Shown here: piece after piece, positions 61,858-64,000 of the stretch
How positions within the stretch are numbered: position 1 is the stretch's first letter
Layout of the letters: each line of letters begins with the position of its first letter
Source of the DNA: Oscheius dolichura
Taxonomy: Eukaryota > Nematoda > Chromadorea > Rhabditida > Rhabditidae
Reading direction: 5' to 3'
Length of the DNA: 64,000 nt
Assembly: GCA_932521035.1 (NCBI GenBank)
Contig: OW051496.1
Span: forward strand, 5,022,001-5,086,000
Translations under genes and position numbers: made by a program
The notes under the pieces: generated by a model
What the model saw: only the letters and a program-made list of their open reading frames with translations
What the model was told of the DNA's origin: nothing
Database searches by the model: none

Positions 61858-62799
61858 ACACGTTAATTTGATCTTAATTTGATCGGACACACGGCGTACA
61901 TACTGAGGTTTTTATTTCTTCTTCGACAGAGGAGCCCGTTTAGCGTCCATGAATCAGTGCCTCCCCAAGTCGTCCGGTGTTTACTATCGTTTAAATCGGT
62001 GTAACATCCCACTTGATCATGTGTTCTCATCTTTGACCTCGTTTCAAAATCTATCACAAAATGAAGCAGTTGGCCCTCGATGGGCCCGATAAAAAGCGCG
62101 TTTTAGACTGCCAATTGCCCTACCTTTCTCTACCGTATCCTCTCGGAATTGTTCAATCCGAAACGGAACCCGGAAGATGCTCGCAGTGGCTCCTTGTTTT
62201 CCAGTTCCTCTGCCATTAATCCGTGTCACCAGTAGAACAACATTGGTCGTCTCCTAGGTCCAGCTGTCGAGCCGCTTCTGCAGTTATCCAAGGCACTGCC
62301 TGATACGACAGTCGTGTTGTCTTCCGTATCTCCACCCATTATCCGTTTATTTGTGACACAACAACAGTCAGTTTTCCCGGATCCGTGTTTTGTCTTCTCT
62401 TCCCTGTCTCCTCATTTTATAACTTGAGATATAGCCACGCGGGTCTTCTTCTTCCTTCAGTACCTGGATACCGGCGCTATCTCACGGTGCTACTTCACAA
62501 TAATAGTAAATACCACAGTAATCTCCCCCTCCATGCTTTGTCCACGGTAGAAGTTATCTGCCCACTCGTATGCCACCCACACCGTGCAATTCCATTCTGA
62601 ATGACTAATGTTTTCCCTTGTGACACCAGTTGTTGTCCATCAACAAAAAAAAAGCGCAAAATAGTGCAGCGGATCTCCCGTCCGGTGTAACAGCAATTGC
62701 TCGCTTGCGGCTCATTCCCGCTTTAGAATGTCCTCTTCGATAAGGTAAATTGCCCGTCTCCACTTCCTCGATCATTTTCTCCGTTCCTTTTCCAGCCAA
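61858..62799. other. Intergenic space before the gelsolin-like gene
   Basis: About 0.94 kb with no supported exon. Minus-strand frames at 61863-62229 lack domains. A TCCAG acceptor just before the ATG at 62800 suggests a 5' UTR intron or spliced-leader site. Confidence 0.5.
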
Positions 62800-64000
62800 A
62801 TGTCTGTCGAAATTCGATTGATGAACATAAACGACGTGGGGAAGAAGAAGGGCCTCGACGTCTGGAGGGTGAACAACTTCGAGCTGGAGGAGGTGCCCAA
62901 GGAGGAGCACGGCGTCTTCTACTCGGGCGACTGCTATGTCCTTCTCAATGTAAGGGAAGGAAGACCGGGGGAGACAACGCCAGCTGTTTAGACGAAGAGC
63001 CTCGACCAGTGGGACATCCACTTCTGGCTGGGCAAGAACTGCAGCGGAGACGAGAGAGGAGTCGCAGCCATCATGGCCGTTCATATTGACAATGCCCTGG
63101 GTGGATTCCCCGTGGAGTATCGAGAGGTACAGGGACACGAGTCATCCCTCTTCCTGTCCTACTTCCCCGACGGTATCCGATATATGGAAGGCGGCTACGA
63201 GTCCGGCTATCGGCACGTGGAGGACATGTTCGTTAACTGGAAGCCACAGCTCTTCCACTGTAAAGGAAAACGAAACATTCGCTGCTTCCAGGTGGGGATG
63301 CTCCTGTTTCATTACACTTCCTGGTTGAGGTGGACTGCAAAAAGGAGTCACTGAACATGGGGGACGTGTTTATCTTGGACCTCGGGAGGAACATTTATGT
63401 CTGGATGCCACCTAAAAGCGGAAGATTGGAGAGGATCAAGGCCATGAGCAGGGCGAAGAACATGGCGCAGGTCGAGAGACAGGGGGAGAGCAAGGTCCAC
63501 ATCATCGGTGAGGCTAGGGCTGTCACGTCTTATTTAAATAACAGACGAGGAATGGAAGACACACGGTCTATTCTGGTCTTATTTCGGAGGAAAAGAATCC
63601 ATCGGCTGGATCAAGGGAGCCAAGGATGATGACGAGGACTTCTGGAAGGAGAACAACATGATCACTCTGTGGAGGTGGGCGACCTCGAGAAGTGGAAGGA
63701 CAACTATTAAAGGGTGTCCGACTCGACCGGGCAGATGAAGATCAACCAGATCGACTCGGGTAATCTGCACACGAAGATGTTGGACTCGAAGGACGCCTTC
63801 ATCCTGGACGCCGGCAAAGGAGGCGTCTACGTGTGGATCGGGAAGAACTGTACCAGCGACGAGAGGGAGAAGGCCATGGAGACCGGGGCCAAGTATTTGA
63901 ACCAGAGGGTGAGTGGATTAGGTTGGAACTGATATTCTTGGAGTTTAGAAATTACCGGACTTTACCAATTTGACGAGGGTGTTGGAGACAGCCGAGCCCA
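62800..64000 (+). CDS. Gelsolin-like actin-binding protein, 5' part
   Basis: A calcium-regulated actin severing or capping protein. Exons 62800-62949, 62992-63291, 63330-63507, 63545-63674, 63713-63908 and 63949 to beyond the window. Gelsolin repeat 1 begins [19 protein letters not shown] and has [17 protein letters not shown] and [20 protein letters not shown]. Repeat 2 has [19 protein letters not shown]. Repeat 3 begins after SDSTGQMKI, with [19 protein letters not shown]. The missing 3' end prevents counting the total repeats; nematode gelsolin-like protein 1 (four repeats) and flightless/villin types are alternatives, but no LRR domain precedes it. All visible introns are 37-42 bp. Confidence 0.9.

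Overview
The window is animal nuclear DNA, and the gene content points to a nematode. Most introns are 35-45 bp. One gene encodes a secreted protein with two cysteine-rich DB-type modules, a nematode family. There is also a serpentine chemoreceptor-like 7TM gene, a small set of divergent F-box genes and a large him-4/hemicentin gene. I cannot place it to species. No bacterial, plasmid, phage or CRISPR features are visible.

Layout. 1-2.5 kb: 3' part of an ABCB/P-glycoprotein gene (+). 2.75-3.6 kb: rab-14 (+). 3.9-7.0 kb: NSD/MES-4-like histone methyltransferase (-). 7.05-8.6 kb: three small unrecognised genes. 8.9-16.3 kb: PP2A B'' (PR72/PR130-type) regulatory subunit (+) with three apparent alternative first exons. 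16.5-21.7 kb: alpha-type nicotinic receptor subunit (-); one 2.1 kb intron carries a Tc1-like fold-back element and a tRNA-like sequence split by a MITE. 22.7-23.8 kb: an SLC26 anion-transporter locus that has only its two ends. 24.0-25.6 kb: conserved-looking secreted protein (+). 26.4-27.2 kb: DB-module protein (+). 27.35-30.6 kb: two tandem F-box paralogues (-). 30.9-32.1 kb: serpentine receptor (-). 34.4-60.5 kb: hemicentin (+) with VWA, about 47 Ig domains, a Thr-rich linker, EGF modules and a fibulin-type C-terminus. 60.65-61.86 kb: a third F-box paralogue (+). 62.8 kb to the end: gelsolin-like protein (+), 3' incomplete.

Hemicentin introns hold other genes. An antisense cysteine-rich secreted protein resembling ADAM10/17 membrane-proximal modules lies in a 3.9 kb intron. 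An antisense 107-residue secreted peptide precursor lies in a 0.7 kb intron. A third intron holds an in-frame read-through tail with its own poly(A) signal, which would end hemicentin after about 36 Ig domains.

Base composition changes sharply. About 3.6-16.5 kb is AT-rich, and the rest is clearly GC-richer. Two to three loci carry single-base frame slips that may be assembly errors. Exon models were built by hand from splice-site consensus, reading frame and family similarity; no transcript data or database search was available.
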